Source: Microbacterium salitolerans (lineage in GTDB: Bacteria; Actinomycetota; Actinomycetes; Actinomycetales; Microbacteriaceae). From it: 64,000 bases of DNA. The notes below the pieces were generated by a model that saw only the letters and a program-made list of their open reading frames with translations, did no database searches and was not told the origin of the DNA. A program made the position numbers and the translations under genes. The stretch lies in assembly GCF_019720895.1 (NCBI RefSeq), contig NZ_JAHKSH010000004.1:186001-250000 (forward strand), in the 5' to 3' direction. Every line of letters starts with the position of its first letter. The first letter of the stretch is position 1. Shown piece by piece: positions 46,803 through 57,286 of this stretch.

Positions 46803-46818
46803 TCGAACATATCTTCGA
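46803..46818. promoter_or_regulatory. LexA (SOS) box upstream of the DUF222-HNH gene
   Basis: TCGAAC-ATAT-CTTCGA matches the actinobacterial LexA consensus TCGAAC-N4-GTTCGA at 11 of 12 fixed positions and overlaps a GATAAA -10 candidate (46817-46822) that lies 8 nt before the ATG. LexA binding would block the promoter. Confidence 0.65.
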
Positions 46819-46830
46819 TAAAGTGAGGGT

Positions 46831-48750
46831 ATGCCGCACATCCTGCTCGACGAGAAGCTCCTCGGCATGACCGCGTCCGAGCTCTCCTTCGCGCGGGTCC
46901 TCGTCGACGAGATCGTGGACTGCGAGCGTGAGATCGCGGCGCTGGAGGCCCGCAAGGCGATCGCGACGGCAGAGCTCGCGCGGATCGCGCAGGAGCAGGG
47001 CGAGCGAGCAGACAGTGTGCACGGGCCGGAATATGCGCGCCGGGCGATGGCCGCAGAGGTCGCCGCCGCGACGCACGTCCACCCGGCGTCGGCGCAGGCG
47101 TCCATGAGCGATGCCGAGAAGCTCGTCGAGGAGTTCCCGTCGACGCTCGAAGCGCTCGAGGCGGGGCAGATCTCGCGGCGGCATGCCGACGTCGTCGTCG
47201 AGGCCGGCCGCACCGTCGCCGGCGACGATCGGGCGACCTTCGACGCCGCGGCGGCCGAGCTGGCGCAGAACCGCACCCCCGGAGATGTGAAGCGTCTCGC
47301 GAAGGTGGTCGCCGAGCGCCTCACGCCGACGCCGCTCCTGGAGCGTCATCGACAGGCGCGCACGGAGAGGCGCGTGGTCGTGACCGACCGCGACGACGGG
47401 ATGAGCGAGCTGTGGGCATGGCTGCCGACCCTCGAGGCGCGCGCCGTGAAGGAGCGACTCACCGAGATGGCGAAAGTCGTCACGCGCGATCGGACGCGGG
47501 CGCGCGCCGCACTGCGCGCGCAGAGGGGAGCGCGCGCCCCACACGGGGCGGCGGGCGACGACACGGCGGGCAACGAAGCGGCGGGCGGTGACGCGACGTG
47601 GAGCGATGCGACACGCAGTGATGCGGCGAATCCGCCGTCAGCTGACACGACCTCGGACGGTGCGTCCGCCGACGCTGTGTTCGCGACCGACGAGCGCACA
47701 CGGGATCAGCTCCGCGCCGACCTCCTGGCGGATCTTCTTCTCACGTCGGCTCCGACCGGCCACGAGCTGCACGCCGCGGGGTCGTCCGCGACGCTCGGTG
47801 CGGTCCGGGCGACGGTGCAGGTGACGATTCCCGCGTCGACGATGATCGATGCGGAAAACGGAGCGGCGTGGATCGACGAGGGCGGCATCGTCTCTCCCGA
47901 GTCCGCCCGCACGCTCGCCGGCGACGCGGCCGGATGGGAACGACTGTTCGTGAGACCGAGCGGCGAGATCCTCGCGACCGATCGCTACCGCCCCACGGCC
48001 GCGCAGAGACGCCGACTGATCGGACGAGACGTGACATGCCGCTTCCCCGGATGCACCGTCGCCGCACGCAGAGCCGACATCGACCACACGCGCGACTTCG
48101 CCCGTGGAGGGCGCACCGAGGTGTCGAACCTCTCCGCCCTCTGCGAATCGCACCACGTCATGAAGCACCACTCGGGCTGGTCCGTGCGGCAGATCGATGG
48201 CGGCGTCCTCGAATGGACGAGCCCGACGGGCCGGGTCCACCGCGACGAGCCGCCGAGCACGGTGTTCTTCGAGGAACGGCCACGGGCAGAGGCGACGCGA
48301 GACGCCGCTGTCGGACGACGGGCGTCGGTCGAGCAAGCGCGACCCGGCGCCGAGCCGGAGGAGATCAGCACCGAGCAACAAGGTCCTGCCTTCGCCCAGA
48401 CGAGGTCCGGCGCCGCGCGAGAGGCGCACGAGGTCCGGCAGGCGGCGCGCGTCGCCGACCGACGGACGAGGCTCACCGAACGAGCGCCGCTCGTCACCAC
48501 GCGGGCGCTACGCGACTCCGAACGGGCGCCGCTCGACACCGAGCAGGCACTGCGCGACGCCGAACGAGCGTCGTTCGACACCGACCGGGCACGGCTCGAC
48601 GCCGAACGCGACGCTTTCGCGGGCGCGTCGCCTGTGGTCGCCGACGAGCAGCCTCCGATCTATCTCGTCGACGACCTCCCCGCGCGACGGCGTCGCGACT
48701 TCGAGCTCGCCGATGCGTCGCTGGATCCCCACATGCATCTCGTCGCGTAG
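46831..48750 (+). CDS. DUF222/HNH endonuclease (13E12-like family)
   Basis: A 639-residue member of the DUF222-HNH family. Residues about 10-400 are DUF222 helices (LVDEIVDCEREIAALEARK; GQISRRHADVVVEAGR). A low-complexity Ala/Asp/Thr insert lies at about 235-280. The HNH nuclease domain (about 390-450) reads VTCRFPGCTVAARRADIDH, TRDFARGGRTEVSNLSALC and ESHHVMKHH; its Cys, Asp-His and His-His residues are intact. The C-terminal third contains three in-frame 14-residue repeats. A LexA-like box covers the promoter, so damage induction is expected. Members are numerous in Microbacteriaceae genomes and their target is unknown. Confidence 0.88.
   Translation: MPHILLDEKLLGMTASELSFARVLVDEIVDCEREIAALEARKAIATAELARIAQEQGERADSVHGPEYARRAMAAEVAAATHVHPASAQASMSDAEKLVEEFPSTLEALEAGQISRRHADVVVEAGRTVAGDDRATFDAAAAELAQNRTPGDVKRLAKVVAERLTPTPLLERHRQARTERRVVVTDRDDGMSELWAWLPTLEARAVKERLTEMAKVVTRDRTRARAALRAQRGARAPHGAAGDDTAGNEAAGGDATWSDATRSDAANPPSADTTSDGASADAVFATDERTRDQLRADLLADLLLTSAPTGHELHAAGSSATLGAVRATVQVTIPASTMIDAENGAAWIDEGGIVSPESARTLAGDAAGWERLFVRPSGEILATDRYRPTAAQRRRLIGRDVTCRFPGCTVAARRADIDHTRDFARGGRTEVSNLSALCESHHVMKHHSGWSVRQIDGGVLEWTSPTGRVHRDEPPSTVFFEERPRAEATRDAAVGRRASVEQARPGAEPEEISTEQQGPAFAQTRSGAAREAHEVRQAARVADRRTRLTERAPLVTTRALRDSERAPLDTEQALRDAERASFDTDRARLDAERDAFAGASPVVADEQPPIYLVDDLPARRRRDFELADASLDPHMHLVA
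48475..48600 (+). repeat. Three tandem 42-bp repeats in the HNH gene
   Basis: Three units of exactly 42 bp (48475-48516, 48517-48558, 48559-48600) encode TERAPLVTTRALRD, SERAPLDTEQALRD and AERASFDTDRARLD; a partial fourth (AERDAF) follows. The unit length keeps the reading frame. The repeats are highly charged and probably helical. Confidence 0.85.
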
Positions 48751-48914
48751 CGCGAGGCCGGCGCACCATTCGCGCGCCGGGCGAGCTCTGGCCCCGCGCC
48801 TCGCGCGCCGGGATGCCTTCGACCCCAGCCTCGCCGTCGGGCGCGGGGCATGAGCCCGCCCGCGCGGGCGCTCTCCGCCCGACGCCGTCACATCAACCGC
48901 GGAACCGCCCCGCT

Positions 48915-48920
48915 TAGAAT
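48915..48920 (+). promoter_or_regulatory. -10 box of the acyltransferase gene (leaderless)
   Basis: TAGAAT-N7-ATG, with the ATG at 48928. Confidence 0.5.
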
Positions 48921-48927
48921 CTTCGGG

Positions 48928-51039
48928 ATGCCCCCCTCCCCCCGCCCCGCGCCTCCGGTGCATCGTCAGCGCCTCGATATCCAGGGGCTGCGGGCGATCG
49001 CCGTGCTGGCCGTGATCGCCGACCATGTCCTGCACTGGCCGAACGGCGGATTCGTCGGCGTCGATGTGTTCTTCGTGATCTCGGGGTTCCTCATCACGGG
49101 CCTGCTCCTGCGGGAGGTCGAGCGCACGGGGCGGATCTCGTTCGGACGGTTCTACGAGCGACGCGCGAAGCGGATCCTCCCCGCCGCCGTCATCGTGCTC
49201 GCCGCGACCGTCGTCAGCTCGTTCGTTCTGCTCGGCCGCGATGAGGCGAAGAGCGTCGGGGTGGATGCGATCTTCAGCGCCGTGTTCCTCGGCAACTGGC
49301 GCTTCGCGCAGCAGGGCGTCGACTACTTCGAGCAGGGCACTCCCCCGTCCCCGCTGCAGCACTTCTGGTCACTCGGCGTCGAGGAGCAGTTCTATCTCGT
49401 GTGGCCGTGGGTCATGCTGCTCATCGTCGTGCTCGTCGCCCGACGCGTCTCGGCCGGAGCCGGCGCCGCGACCGATGGCGCAGGTTCCGGGGAGGCGGCC
49501 TTCCTCCGCGCGAAGCGGCTCGCGCGCCTCGCCATCGTCCTCCTCACGGCCGCATCGTTCGCCTGGGCGCTGTACGAGACGACCGCGAACCCGGCGGTCG
49601 CCTACTTCTCGACGTTCTCTCGCGCGTGGGAGCTGGGCATCGGCGCGTTCCTCGCCTTCCTCCCCCGCATCGCATTCTCGCCGATCGTCCGCCGCGTGCT
49701 CGTGTGGGTCGGGCTCGTGGGCATCGCCTGCTCGCTCGTCGTCGTCTCGGGCGACTCACCCCTCTGGCCCGCCCCGCTCGCGCTGCTCCCCGTCGTGAGC
49801 ACGGCGCTCGTGATCCTCTCCGGAACCGGCGATCTCGCCGCCTATCGTGAGCCCTGGATCCTGCGCAACCGCGTCGCGCACTACGTCGGAGACATCTCCT
49901 ACAGCCTGTATCTCTGGCACTTCCCGATCGCGATCCTGCTTCTGACGCTCCTCCCGGTCGGCACGGGGCCGTACGTGGTGATCGCTCTCGGGGCGACCTT
50001 CATCCTGTCGTCGGCGAGCTACCACCTCGTCGAGAACCCGGCCCGCCGAGCCACGTGGTTCCAGTGGAGCGGCCGACGGATCCGGGGTCTCACACGCGCG
50101 TGGCTCCCCACGACAGCCGCGGTGGCCGTGATCGCGGTGGTCGGCGTCGCGGGCTTCGCCGCCGTGTCCCAGCTGCGCCCCGACCCCGCCGTCGCCGGGC
50201 CCGACGCGCAGACCGTTTCTCCCGCTGATCCGTCCGCCGAGCCGGCGGACGTCGACTGCTGGGGAGCGGGCTCCGCACTGCGCCCTGACGCCTGCGCCGG
50301 CGTCGACCTCGGAGCGCTGGCGCCCGCCCCCGAGACACTCACGGACGACACCGACGGCGCGTACGACTGCTACGCGACGACGGACGGCCCCCTGCAGACG
50401 TGCGCACTCGGCGCCGAGAACGCGCCGACCCGGGTCGCCCTCGTCGGAGACAGCCACGCCGCCGCCCTCATTCCCGCGCTCCGGCCCCAGCTCGACGCCC
50501 TCGGCTGGCGCCTCGACACCTTCGTCGGACGGGGCTGCGTCCTCATGGAGGTCCCCGACCAGGACACCGACTGCGACACCGCGCGCTCCGAGGTCAACGA
50601 GCTCCTTACATCGGGCGAGTACGACATCGTCATCACGACCTCGACACGGCAGTGGGAGATGCCGATCGAATCGCAGCGGTCGATTCTCGAGCGCATCCGC
50701 GACGCCGGCACGATCCCCGTCGTCGTGCGCGACAACCCCCTGCCGACCGAGGAGTCGATCGCGTGCACGACGCGGCTCGGCGCATCGGCCGACAGCGGGT
50801 GCGGCACCGAGGCCGACGTCGCGCTCGCGAACACCCACACGCTCGCCGATGCGGCCGACGAACTCGGAACGCCGGTCGTCGACTTCACCGACCTGTACTG
50901 CTCCGACGGATTCTGCCCCGGCATCATGGGGAACGTCCTCGTGTACCGGGATGCCGCAGGCCACATCACCGCGACGTGGGCGACGACCCTGAGCGCCCCG
51001 CTGGCGCGCGCGCTTCTCGAGGCGACGGGCACCCCATGA
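48928..51039 (+). CDS. OafA/YrhL-type acyltransferase with SGNH domain
   Basis: A 703-residue membrane enzyme. The N-terminal acyltransferase-3 domain (about 12-385) has ten or so helices with RLDIQGLRAIAVLAVIADH (catalytic His), GGFVGVDVFFVISGFLITG and FYERRAKRILPA. An eleventh helix leads to an extracytoplasmic SGNH domain (about 420-700) with VALVGDSHAAALIPAL and a C-terminal Asp/His segment AAGHITATWATT. Such proteins O-acetylate cell-wall polymers or exported glycans. The ATG at 48928 fits a -10 box 7 nt upstream and the QGLRAIAVL start; an in-frame ATG 26 codons upstream adds a non-homologous stretch. Confidence 0.92.
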   Translation: MPPSPRPAPPVHRQRLDIQGLRAIAVLAVIADHVLHWPNGGFVGVDVFFVISGFLITGLLLREVERTGRISFGRFYERRAKRILPAAVIVLAATVVSSFVLLGRDEAKSVGVDAIFSAVFLGNWRFAQQGVDYFEQGTPPSPLQHFWSLGVEEQFYLVWPWVMLLIVVLVARRVSAGAGAATDGAGSGEAAFLRAKRLARLAIVLLTAASFAWALYETTANPAVAYFSTFSRAWELGIGAFLAFLPRIAFSPIVRRVLVWVGLVGIACSLVVVSGDSPLWPAPLALLPVVSTALVILSGTGDLAAYREPWILRNRVAHYVGDISYSLYLWHFPIAILLLTLLPVGTGPYVVIALGATFILSSASYHLVENPARRATWFQWSGRRIRGLTRAWLPTTAAVAVIAVVGVAGFAAVSQLRPDPAVAGPDAQTVSPADPSAEPADVDCWGAGSALRPDACAGVDLGALAPAPETLTDDTDGAYDCYATTDGPLQTCALGAENAPTRVALVGDSHAAALIPALRPQLDALGWRLDTFVGRGCVLMEVPDQDTDCDTARSEVNELLTSGEYDIVITTSTRQWEMPIESQRSILERIRDAGTIPVVVRDNPLPTEESIACTTRLGASADSGCGTEADVALANTHTLADAADELGTPVVDFTDLYCSDGFCPGIMGNVLVYRDAAGHITATWATTLSAPLARALLEATGTP

Positions 51040-51106
51040 CCGGACACGCCCTCTGCAGGACCCTGCCCACTCGGGTATCTTGATGTCGAGAGATTCATGT
51101 CTCTGA

Positions 51107-53353
<2,247 letters not shown>

Positions 53354-53361
53354 TCGCGTGA

Positions 53362-53395
53362 GAAGGGCCCCGGTCTCACGAGACCGGGGCCCTTC
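53362..53395. terminator. Bidirectional terminator between icd and the pectinase operon
   Basis: A perfect 15-bp stem (GAAGGGCCCCGGTCT and complement) with a CACG loop lies 8 nt past the icd stop and 18 nt past the convergent pectate lyase stop. Confidence 0.8.
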
Positions 53396-53413
53396 CGCAT
53401 GCGTGCGCGGTGG

Positions 53414-55480
53414 TCAGCGCCAGGGCGTCCAGCCGTCGTCTCCGGCGAGGTAGGCGTCGCGCGTGCGGTCGGCGGCCTCCGCGTCCGACAGATGCGGACG
53501 GCCGTCCACCTCGCTGCCCGCGCCAATCGCGCCCGGCCCCGAGTTCGCGTACTCGTTCAGGTCATCCTCTCGCCAGGGCCACCCGCTCATATCCGACCAT
53601 GCGGGAGTGCCGATGTGCGCCCCGAGCCAGGAATCGCGCACGAGCATCGACGGTGCGACGTTCGGATCGCTGCTCGGGTGCCACGGGCGCCCGAGGTACA
53701 CGGAGCCGTCCGCCGCGTCCGACGTGAAGCGGCTGTTCACGAAGAGGAAGCCGTGGGATCCGGGAACCGTCGCGGGCGCGGCGACGTATCCGTTGTTCGT
53801 GTCCGACCCCCGATCGAGCGAGCGGATCTCGGAGTCCTCGACGACGAGGGTGCCGCCGCCGTAGATGAAGTCGACGTCCCCCTCGATGTACGAATCGGTC
53901 GCGTACACGCGAGAGATCTCGTCGCCTCCCGGACCGGCCAGGAATGTGTCCTGGTTGCCGAGCAGGCGCACACCGTCGAGCACGACGCGGTCGCCGACCG
54001 TGCGCAGCGCGAGCGCCTGGCTCGGCCCGTTCGCCTCCTCGTCGTAGGCGTTCTCGATCGTGATGTCCTGAAGCGTCACGTCATCGGCGAGAACCGACAG
54101 CGTCGGGGATCCCGTGTGTCCGAAGGTGTCGTCGCCGTAGAACTTCTTCTGCCCGGCCGCGAGGTCGTAGGTGATCACGACGTCCGCGGCGTCACCAGTC
54201 GCGCCGCGCAGCGTCACGTCATCGATGCCGGGCCAGATGCGCACCACCTCGCGATAGACGCCGGGCTCGATCTCGATGTCGACGGGGTGGTCGACACGCC
54301 AGGCGGCGCCGAGAGCGGCGCCGATGGACGCGAAGTCGCCGGATCCGTCGAGCGCGACCGTGACCGTGCGCGGGATGTTCTCCGGCGGGCCGACCGGACC
54401 CGCGTGGGTCTTCACCAGGTCCTCCACCTGGGTCGTCCCGTCGAGCGCGTAGTCGTAGAAGTCGCTCGCCTCGAACGTCGGGCCCGTGTTCTGCTTCAGG
54501 CCGCGGATGTCCGTGAACCGATTGCCGCGGGAGTGCACGCGCGACTCAGGGTCCTTCGCGACGATCGCATCCTCCCCGTGGGCGTAGGAGCTGTTCTCGA
54601 CGAGCAGCTGCGAGGCGCCGCGCGACATCGTCCCGTACTGGCCGATTCCCTCGATGTGGTTGTTGTAGAGATGCCCGTACGCGACGTTGTCGATGCTCCC
54701 GTTGCGCTGATAGCTGTTCGAGATCAGGTTGTGGTGCATCGTCAGCGTCGTCACCACGTTGTCGGTCCAGCCCACGCCGACCGCCTTGTTGTGATCGCGG
54801 TAGGTGTTCCACGACAGCGTCAGCGCGGTCGAGTCCTTCCGCAGGTCGGTTTCGCCGTCGCCGATGCGTGTGAAGTCGTTGTGATCGATCCACACGTGGT
54901 CCGACGTGTCGACGCGGATCCCGTCGTTGTCGTTGTCGTCGAACTTGCCGTCCCAGTCCCCGGGAACGTACGAGTCGCGGAAGGTCAGGTTGCGCACGAT
55001 CACGTTGCTCGCGTGGTCGATGAACAGGCCGCCGTCGACGATCGCGGCCTTCGCGCCGGATCCCGCGATCGTCTTGTCGTCGGCGACCGTGATCATGTCG
55101 CCGTCGCCGATCTCGATGTCGCCCTTGACGAGGATCGTGAGCGGCTCGTCGGACGCCGCGTGCTCGGCGAGCGCGTCCGCGTCGCGGACGACGACGAGGT
55201 CGCCGCCTGCTCCTCCGGTCGTTCCGTGCGGGAGCTCGTCGGTGGGAGTCGCCGCGAATCCCGTCGCGACGGGAGACCAGACCGGGCCGTCGGCCGTGGC
55301 GACGTCGGATGCGCCGATCCGGTCGAGGAGAGCGGCCCCCGCCTCGATGGGATCGTCCGGTGCCTCCGCGGCATGCGCGACGGGAGCGAGCAGCGTCATC
55401 GCGAGCACGGGCGCGGCGATCGCTGCGGCCGTTCTCGCGAGCGGTGCCGCTCGTCGAGTTGTGGAACGGGGAGACGTCAT
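53414..55480 (-). CDS. Secreted pectate lyase (PL1)-pectinesterase (CE8) fusion
   Basis: A 688-residue exported two-domain enzyme. A signal peptide (about 1-37) ends LLAPVAHAAE. The PL1 beta helix (about 55-345) has NVIVRNLTFRDSYVPGDWD, the calcium-site region DDNDNDGIRVDTSDHVWID and QRNGSIDNVAYGHLYNNH. The CE8 domain (about 360-688) has all catalytic motifs: LLGNQDTFLAG (Gln, first Asp), GDVDFIYGGG (second Asp) and VYLGRPWHP (Arg). One chain would de-esterify and cleave homogalacturonan. AAAGGTGA lies 5 nt before the ATG at 55480. It follows its paralogue after 41 nt. Confidence 0.93.
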   Translation of the reverse strand: MTSPRSTTRRAAPLARTAAAIAAPVLAMTLLAPVAHAAEAPDDPIEAGAALLDRIGASDVATADGPVWSPVATGFAATPTDELPHGTTGGAGGDLVVVRDADALAEHAASDEPLTILVKGDIEIGDGDMITVADDKTIAGSGAKAAIVDGGLFIDHASNVIVRNLTFRDSYVPGDWDGKFDDNDNDGIRVDTSDHVWIDHNDFTRIGDGETDLRKDSTALTLSWNTYRDHNKAVGVGWTDNVVTTLTMHHNLISNSYQRNGSIDNVAYGHLYNNHIEGIGQYGTMSRGASQLLVENSSYAHGEDAIVAKDPESRVHSRGNRFTDIRGLKQNTGPTFEASDFYDYALDGTTQVEDLVKTHAGPVGPPENIPRTVTVALDGSGDFASIGAALGAAWRVDHPVDIEIEPGVYREVVRIWPGIDDVTLRGATGDAADVVITYDLAAGQKKFYGDDTFGHTGSPTLSVLADDVTLQDITIENAYDEEANGPSQALALRTVGDRVVLDGVRLLGNQDTFLAGPGGDEISRVYATDSYIEGDVDFIYGGGTLVVEDSEIRSLDRGSDTNNGYVAAPATVPGSHGFLFVNSRFTSDAADGSVYLGRPWHPSSDPNVAPSMLVRDSWLGAHIGTPAWSDMSGWPWREDDLNEYANSGPGAIGAGSEVDGRPHLSDAEAADRTRDAYLAGDDGWTPWR

Positions 55481-55521
55481 CGTGTCACCTTTCATCGAGG
55501 GTCGTGTGATTCTGCGCGCGG

Positions 55522-57051
55522 TCATCGGGGGTCGCCCGCGAGCTGGTCACCGAGGACGACGACGTCCGCGAACATCGTGTCGTCGGCGGAGTCGACGAGC
55601 GCGTAGGCGGGAACGTCGCCGGATCCGGAGAACGAGTTCTCCAGCGTGAGGTCGCTCAGCGTCACCCCGTCGGCGTGGACGGTCAGCGTCGGCGTATTGG
55701 CCCAGTCGTCGTCGGGCTTGTCGTACGTGATGACGACGTCAGCCGGGTCACCGGTCGCCCCGCGGATCGTCAGACCTTCCGCTCCCGGCCATACCGAGAC
55801 GACCTCGCGGTACTCACCCGGCTCCACGACGATCTCGGCCAGGTGCTTCGCGCGGGAGGCCGCCCCCACCGCGGCATCGATCGACAGGAAGTCACCGCTC
55901 CCGTCCTGGGCGACGGTCACGCGCGTGCCGAGCTTCTCGTTCGACGACGTCTTCGTCGTGCCCGCATGCCTCGTGAGGAGGTCGACGACGTCCGCCACGG
56001 GATCGGCCGTGTAGGCGTAGAAATCCGATGCCTCGAAGGTCGACCCCGTGTCGGCGGGTGCGTCGCTCCAGACGTCCTGGAAGAGGTTGTCGCGCTGGTG
56101 CACGTGACCGCCGTCGTCGGCGATGAGCGGCTTGCGCGCGTGCTCGAACACGCTCGATTCGACGAGCACCTGCGCTCCGCCGCGCGCGTTGATCCCGTAC
56201 GAGCTCACGCCCGACATCCAGTTGTTGTAGACGTGGCCCGCCGCGACGCTGTCGAGGCTCGCATTGCGCTGGTGCACGTTCGAGAAGCGATTGTGGTGCA
56301 GCGTGAGCGTCGTCACGACGTTGTCGGTCCAGCCGACGCCGAGCGTCTTGTTGTGGTCGTGGAAGAAGTTCCACGACGCCGTGACGGCGGTCGAGTCCTT
56401 GCGGATATCGAGCTGTCCGTCGCCGAGGCGCGCGAACTCGTTGTGGTCGATCCAGACGTGATCGGACGTGTCGATGCGGATTCCGTCGTTGTCGTTGTCG
56501 TCGGCTTTGCCGTCCCAGTCCCCCGACACGTACGAATCCCGGAACGTGAGATTGCGCACGATGACGTTCTCGACCTCGTCGAGGTAGAGCCCGCCGTCGA
56601 CGATCTCTCCGCCCGAAGCGGCGCCCGCGATCGTCTTGTCGCTGGCGACCTCGATCATGTCGCCGTCGCCGATCCGGATCTCGCCCTTCACGAGGATCGT
56701 GAGGGGCCTCTCCTCCGCCGCGTGCGCGGCCAGCGACGCGGCGTCGCGGACGACGACGGTCGCTCCCCCGGCACCGCCCGTCGTCCCGTCGGGATGATCC
56801 GCGGTTGCCGTCCCGGCGAATCCGGTGGCATCGGGCGACCACACGGGACCGCCCGCCGACGTCGCGTCGGGAGCGCCCATGCGCTCGAGAAGCGTCTCGG
56901 CCGTCGTTCCGGGGGTCTCACCGGGCGGTGCCGCGGCGGCGGGGATCGTGGGCATCGCGAGCGCCGCGGCCGCGAGGACGGGGACGCACAGCGCGGCCGC
57001 GCGTCGATGTGCGGGGCGGGCGGATGGTCGTCGTGCCGTTCGGAAGGGCAT
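55522..57051 (-). CDS. Secreted pectate lyase with truncated pectinesterase-like C-terminus
   Basis: A 509-residue tandem paralogue of the next gene. A signal peptide (about 1-40) ends MPTIPAAAAPPG. The PL1 domain (about 55-345) keeps NVIVRNLTFRDSYVSGDWD, DTSDHVWIDHNEFARLG and HQRNASLDSVAAGHVYNNW. The CE8-like part starts VTVAQDGSGDFLSIDAAVG but stops at VVLGDQLAGDPR, exactly where its sister has GNQDTFLAG. Both catalytic Asp and the Arg are missing, so no esterase activity is expected; the remnant may bind pectin. GAGAGGTGCGAC precedes the ATG. First gene of the pectinase operon. Confidence 0.9.
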   Translation of the reverse strand: MPFRTARRPSARPAHRRAAALCVPVLAAAALAMPTIPAAAAPPGETPGTTAETLLERMGAPDATSAGGPVWSPDATGFAGTATADHPDGTTGGAGGATVVVRDAASLAAHAAEERPLTILVKGEIRIGDGDMIEVASDKTIAGAASGGEIVDGGLYLDEVENVIVRNLTFRDSYVSGDWDGKADDNDNDGIRIDTSDHVWIDHNEFARLGDGQLDIRKDSTAVTASWNFFHDHNKTLGVGWTDNVVTTLTLHHNRFSNVHQRNASLDSVAAGHVYNNWMSGVSSYGINARGGAQVLVESSVFEHARKPLIADDGGHVHQRDNLFQDVWSDAPADTGSTFEASDFYAYTADPVADVVDLLTRHAGTTKTSSNEKLGTRVTVAQDGSGDFLSIDAAVGAASRAKHLAEIVVEPGEYREVVSVWPGAEGLTIRGATGDPADVVITYDKPDDDWANTPTLTVHADGVTLSDLTLENSFSGSGDVPAYALVDSADDTMFADVVVLGDQLAGDPR

Positions 57052-57186
57052 GTCGCACCTCTCGTGAGGCCTCGGATCCGCGCGTGCGCAGCGGAGAAGG
57101 GTCCTCCGCTCGGCAGGCGCGCGCACCCCGACGTCGGTGTCAGGGAGAATCCGGATCCGTCGCAGTCTGCGGCCGGCGAGCCTCTG

Positions 57187-57198
57187 GAAACCGGTTCC
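57187..57198. promoter_or_regulatory. LacI-type operator, pectinase operon
   Basis: GAAAC-CG-GTTCC, 11 of 12 to GAAACCGGTTTC. It begins 4 nt downstream of the -10 box of the pectinase promoter, covering the initiation site. Confidence 0.65.
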
Positions 57199-57202
57199 TC
57201 GA

Positions 57203-57231
57203 AAAGTAGCCACCGGCAACAATCCTGTCAA
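57203..57231 (-). promoter_or_regulatory. Promoter of the pectinase operon
   Basis: On the minus strand TTGACA (57231-57226), a 17-nt spacer and TACTTT (57208-57203). A perfect -35 with ideal spacing. Leader length to the ATG at 57051 is about 145 nt. Confidence 0.75.
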
Positions 57232-57273
57232 TGGCCACCACGCAAGTGCGTCTGCGTCGACGCGATGTGCCGC

Positions 57274-57279
57274 TAGGCT
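57274..57279 (+). promoter_or_regulatory. -10 box of the Gfo/Idh/MocA gene (leaderless)
   Basis: TAGGCT-N7-ATG, with the ATG at 57287. Divergent from the pectinase promoter. Confidence 0.5.
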
Positions 57280-57286
57280 CGCGCAC

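Noticed and set aside
43402-47544. Very long minus-strand open frame opposite hrpA
   Set aside because: It mirrors hrpA codon by codon, has Arg/Asp/Leu/His-rich low-complexity sequence and no domain. High GC at third positions of hrpA removes stop codons on the other strand.
48758-48780. GC-rich hairpin after the HNH gene
   Set aside because: Only a 7-bp stem with a 9-nt loop and no T tract; such stems are common by chance at this GC content.
55481-55522. Frameshift as explanation for the short pectinesterase domain
   Set aside because: Only 41 nt separate the stop from the next gene, and none of the missing CE8 motifs is present in any frame there, so the rest was deleted rather than frameshifted.
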